NCBI GenBank assembly: GCA_003525525.1
Contig: DQED01000100.1
Span: forward strand, 1-7,268
Direction of reading: 5' to 3'
Length of the DNA: 7,268 nucleotides
DNA from: Desulfovibrio sp.
Lineage (GTDB): Bacteria > Desulfobacterota > Desulfovibrionia > Desulfovibrionales > Desulfovibrionaceae
Below, piece after piece: positions 4,426-7,268 of the stretch (positions are counted from its first letter, which is position 1; every line of letters starts with the position of its first letter). The notes beneath the pieces are model-generated. The model was given only the letters and a program-made list of their open reading frames with translations. It ran no database searches and was not told where the DNA came from. Position numbers and translations under genes: made by a program.

Positions 4426-5891
4426 GCAACGCGCTATTGCTGCCTTATCAGGTCCGTTGGAATCGGGACAACAACCCGGTCAAGTTTTGCGAAAAATCCC
4501 GCCGCATCGGTTTGTCCTACGGCGATGCCTCCGAATCCGCCATGCTGGCCGGACTCCAACGGTCCCAGGGCGGCATGAGCAGCTATTACATTTCCTACAA
4601 CCGGGAGATGACCGAGACCTACATCAAGGACGTCGGGCACTGGGCGAAGGTGCTCAATCTGGCCGCGTCGGATTTCGAGGAGGTGGTCCTCGAGGACGAA
4701 AAGGACATCCTCGCCTACCGCGTCCGTTTCGCTCCGGGGCACCAGGTGGTGGCGCTCTCCTCGAAACCCGAGAACCTGCGTTCCAAGCAAGGCCGTATCG
4801 TCATCGACGAAGCGGCCTTCTGCGACGACCTGGAAGAGCTCCTCAAGGCGGCCATCGCCCTGACCATGTGGGGCGGCATGGTGGAAGTGATTTCCACGCA
4901 CAACGGCGAGTCAAACCCGTTTAATGACTACATCCTGGACATCCGAGCCGGGAAATTGCCCTACAGCCTGCATCGTTGCACCTTGGACGATGCCCTGGAG
5001 CAAGGACTTTACCGCCGCATCTGTCAAGTACGGGGCCTGCCCTGGTCGCCCGAAGGCGAAGTCACGTGGCGTCAGAAATTGCTCGATCTTTATGGTGCCA
5101 ACGCCGATGAAGAGCTTTTCTGCATTCCCGCGCGAGGGAAAGGCACCTACCTGACCCGTCAGATGATCGAATCGTGCATGTCGCCGGACATTCCGGTGCT
5201 GCGTTGGTCGCCGCCGGCGGATGATTTCGTGGACTGGCCCGAGGATCGGCGCTTCCGGGAAATGCGGGATTGGCTCGATGCCGAACTGGGGCCGATCCTG
5301 GCCAAGCTGCCGCACGAGCTTTCCGCTTTCGTCGGGGAGGACTTCGCCCGGTCCGACACCGGGGACCTGTCCGTAGTCTGGCCGCTCGTCGAACTGGAAA
5401 ATCTCGTTTTGGCCACGCCTTTCGTCCTGGAGCTGCGGGGCTGCCCTTTCCGCCAGCAGGAACAGACCTTTTTCTACATCTGCGACCGGCTCCCCCGTTT
5501 CGTGGGCGGAGCGCTCGATTCCCGGGGCAACGGCGAATACCTGGGGGAGGTCGCCCGTCAGCGTTACGGCCCGGAAATCATCAGCCAGGTCAAGGAATCC
5601 GAGTCCTGGTATCGGGAGAACATGCCGAAACTCAAGGCGGCTTTCGAGGATAAGACCATTCTCATTCCGAAGGACTCTCTCATTTTGGATGATCTTCGGG
5701 CGTTCAAAATGGAGAAAGGCGTACCCAAAATCCCCGAAAAGCGCACCGGAGGCAAAGGCGGGCAGCGCCACGGCGACGCCGGCGTGGCCGCCGCCCTGGC
5801 CGTGTTCGCGGCCAAGACCATCGAAGCGGAGCCTTTTACGGTGGAGACGGCCATGCCCTATACGGCCGGCAACCTGTTCCGGGGGTACTGA
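4422..5891 (+). CDS. Terminase large subunit, Mu gp28-like
   Basis: A 489-residue DNA-packaging motor protein: an ATPase that drives DNA into the capsid, with a nuclease that cuts it. The ATPase half opens with LLPYQVRWNRD and the Walker A-type EKSRRIGLSYGDA (24-36), which resembles the EKSRRIGIS form of Mu gp28. Walker B is IVIDEAAF (126-133, Asp129-Glu130), and the coupling motif is VISTHNGESNPFN (156-168). The RNase H-like nuclease half has three candidate metal-binding acids: Asp307 in GEDFARSDTGD, Asp366 in ALDSRGNGEYLGE and Asp452 in QRHGDAGVAAALA. The length fits gp28-type proteins (about 500). It starts in an ATGA overlap with the small subunit, with GGGGGA five bases upstream, and its TGA shares a base with the next gene. 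All key motifs look intact. Confidence 0.95.
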   Translation: MSNALLLPYQVRWNRDNNPVKFCEKSRRIGLSYGDASESAMLAGLQRSQGGMSSYYISYNREMTETYIKDVGHWAKVLNLAASDFEEVVLEDEKDILAYRVRFAPGHQVVALSSKPENLRSKQGRIVIDEAAFCDDLEELLKAAIALTMWGGMVEVISTHNGESNPFNDYILDIRAGKLPYSLHRCTLDDALEQGLYRRICQVRGLPWSPEGEVTWRQKLLDLYGANADEELFCIPARGKGTYLTRQMIESCMSPDIPVLRWSPPADDFVDWPEDRRFREMRDWLDAELGPILAKLPHELSAFVGEDFARSDTGDLSVVWPLVELENLVLATPFVLELRGCPFRQQEQTFFYICDRLPRFVGGALDSRGNGEYLGEVARQRYGPEIISQVKESESWYRENMPKLKAAFEDKTILIPKDSLILDDLRAFKMEKGVPKIPEKRTGGKGGQRHGDAGVAAALAVFAAKTIEAEPFTVETAMPYTAGNLFRGY

Positions 5892-6130
5892 TGAGCGATG
5901 GCTACCGCAGCTACCGCGAGGCTGGCATATTTGGCCGCCGCACCATCCTTCATGAGCAGCTCCGTATCATTCGGCGCGCCGCCGGAAGAATGACGCTCCG
6001 TTGCGCCGAATGCGGTTGTGAGGTTCCGCTTTATGATGCCTATCGTTGCCGCTGGTGCAATTTTTCGTTTTGCCCCAGCTGCGCCGTCAAACATTTCGGA
6101 CCGGACACAACGGATTGGAGCTTGCCATGA
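5891..6130 (+). CDS. Small zinc-finger protein between terminase and portal (79 aa)
   Basis: A 79-residue basic protein. The first 35 residues are Arg/Tyr-rich helix (YRSYREAGIFGRR, LRIIRRAAGR). The second half holds seven cysteines and a histidine: C38-x2-C41 (with C43), C53-x2-C56, C61-x2-C64-x3-H68. This is enough for two zinc ions in a treble-clef or cross-brace fold of RING/FYVE-like spacing. I cannot name the family. Mu Com is a small Cys4 zinc protein that controls mom translation, but its gene lies elsewhere and the patterns do not match. The ATG shares its A with the terminase TGA, a GGGGG site lies five bases upstream, and the stop overlaps the portal start (ATGA). GC content looks lower than in both neighbours, which suggests later insertion into the packaging operon. 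It might bind RNA, DNA or a terminase/portal partner. Confidence 0.75.
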   Translation: MSDGYRSYREAGIFGRRTILHEQLRIIRRAAGRMTLRCAECGCEVPLYDAYRCRWCNFSFCPSCAVKHFGPDTTDWSLP

Positions 6131-7268
6131 GTGCCCCAGGCCTTTGGATCAATGAACACGATTTTCTGGAGTTCGGGGCCACCTCCCTGGCCGAATTGCT
6201 CGGCGAGGTGGCCGTGGCCCCGGAGTCCTGGGGCTGGCTCGGCTTGCTGCCCGATCCCGACCCGGTTTTGCGGGAGCGCGGCGACGACATCAAGGTGCTC
6301 GAGGACTTGACCGCCGACGGCAAGGTGTGTTCCTCGATCCAGGGCCGCAAGATCAAGACCCTCAACAAGCGGGACTACAGGTTCACGCCCGGCAAACTGG
6401 AGGGACAGGAGCCCACGCCCGAGGCCAAGCGCCTGTGCGACGACCTGACGCGCGACCTGGAGCGGGTGGACCTTCATAACCTCTTTTCCCAGGTGCTGGA
6501 CACGCCGTACTACGGCTACACGCCCACGGAAATTCTCTGGCGTCTGGACAGCGGCCGCATGCACGTGCGCGACCTGGTTCCCAAGCCGCGCGAGTGGTTC
6601 GTCTTCGACGTCGACGGCACCTTGTGCTTCCGGGGCGAAGAGGCCGTCATCACCGGGGACAAGGTGCATCCCTTCAAAATGGTCCTCTCCCGGCACTTCC
6701 CGACCTACAAGAACCCCTACGGCCTGCGCTTGCTCTCGCGTTGTCTGTTCCTGGTGGCTTTCAAGAAGGGGGGCATCGAGTTCCTCATGCGCTTCGCGGA
6801 GAAGTTCGGGATGCCCTGGGTGGTGGGCGAAGCGCGGCCCGGGGCGCAGCCGAAAGAACGCCAGGAAATGAAGACGGCCCTTTCGGCCATGATCCGCGAC
6901 GCCGTGGCCGTGGTTTCGGGCGGGTCCAAGGTCCGTATCGAATCCGTGGAAGGCAAGGCCACGGGCGGCATCCACTTGTCCATCGTCAACTACATGGACG
7001 CGGCCATCGCCCAGATCATCCAGGGGCAGACACTCACCCAGGAAATCGGTTCCAAGGGCACCTACGCCGCCGCCAACACCCATTACGAGGTGCTGACGGA
7101 CTACGCCGAGGCGGATGAGGCAATGGTGGTCACGGCCATGAACGACCTTGCCTGGGTTTACGGCCAAGTGAATGCCCCCGACGCCCTGACGCCCGTGTTT
7201 TCCTATGTGGAACCCGAGGACCTGGAAAGGAAGGCCAAGCTCGGGCGCTCGCTTTACGCCCTTGGCGC
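6127..7268 (+). CDS. Portal protein, Mu gp29/DUF935 family (3' end outside window)
   Basis: The first 380 residues of a portal protein, the dodecameric ring at one capsid vertex through which DNA enters. The reading frame stays open to the window edge. Family features seen in order: the early helical region with VCSSIQGRKIKTLNKRDYRF (about 76-95), GYTPTEILWRLDSG (about 131-144), PKPREWFVFD, the NPYGLRLLSRCLFLVAFKKG stem (about 196-215), FLMRFAEKFGMPWVVGEARPG, the Ala-rich AMIRDAVAVV helix, and the signature GQTLTQEIGSKGTYAAANTHYEV (near 299-321) followed by an AD-x2 helix. DUF935 proteins are usually near 500 residues, so about a quarter is missing. The start ATG 6127 overlaps the previous TGA, with GGAG six bases upstream. 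Following large terminase, it fits the gp28-gp29 order of Mu. Confidence 0.93.
   Translation, partial: MSAPGLWINEHDFLEFGATSLAELLGEVAVAPESWGWLGLLPDPDPVLRERGDDIKVLEDLTADGKVCSSIQGRKIKTLNKRDYRFTPGKLEGQEPTPEAKRLCDDLTRDLERVDLHNLFSQVLDTPYYGYTPTEILWRLDSGRMHVRDLVPKPREWFVFDVDGTLCFRGEEAVITGDKVHPFKMVLSRHFPTYKNPYGLRLLSRCLFLVAFKKGGIEFLMRFAEKFGMPWVVGEARPGAQPKERQEMKTALSAMIRDAVAVVSGGSKVRIESVEGKATGGIHLSIVNYMDAAIAQIIQGQTLTQEIGSKGTYAAANTHYEVLTDYAEADEAMVVTAMNDLAWVYGQVNAPDALTPVFSYVEPEDLERKAKLGRSLYALG

Noticed and set aside
6040..7167. A 375-codon minus-strand frame opposite the portal gene
   Set aside because: It is a mirror of the strongly supported portal frame; its length reflects GC-rich codon bias, and it shows no motifs.
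1..7268. CRISPR arrays, tRNA genes, insertion sequences or phage ends
   Set aside because: I saw no regularly spaced direct repeats, no tRNA-like cloverleaf, no transposase motif and no terminal repeat pair in the window.

Overview
The window reads as part of a Mu-like (transposable, long-tailed) prophage or phage: the end of a regulatory unit, a lysis-type cassette, then the start of the head and DNA-packaging genes. All twelve genes lie on the + strand, packed with short gaps or overlapping stop/start codons. The high GC content and strong GC bias at third codon positions fit a GC-rich proteobacterial host. A Desulfovibrio-type host is my guess from general resemblance; nothing in the window proves it.

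Layout. Positions 1-104 hold a weak possible terminator and the leader of the first gene. A Rha-family regulator (105-749) and a 66-residue unknown protein (749-949) form one unit, closed by a very strong intrinsic terminator with a cTTCGg loop (963-999). A new unit then begins. It holds a membrane-anchored, catalytically degenerate staphylococcal-nuclease-like protein (1081-1473), a 120-base structured gap, a two-part endolysin (1594-2538) whose N-terminal M15 peptidase domain has lost its metal-binding core, a 55-residue cysteine-rich protein (2535-2702), a holin-like membrane protein (2699-3142), a membrane/coiled-coil protein (3147-3557) and a small helical protein (3558-3803).

The packaging block follows: an HTH small-terminase candidate (3808-4425), the gp28-type large terminase (4422-5891), a 79-residue zinc-finger protein (5891-6130) and the gp29/DUF935 portal, cut by the window end (6127-7268). 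The order lysis - small membrane proteins - small terminase - large terminase - portal matches the left part of the Mu late region (lys, 23-26, 27, 28, 29).

How they would work together: the first unit probably acts in phage regulation. The lysis cassette would supply a membrane pore and a cell-wall enzyme. The terminase pair would recognise and pump DNA through the portal. The best leads for something undescribed are the three unexplained small genes wedged into this conserved order (the degenerate nuclease-fold protein, the cysteine-rich protein and the zinc finger between terminase and portal) and the rebuilt endolysin. No stretch over 300 bases lacks a gene; the largest gaps are 131 and 120 bases.
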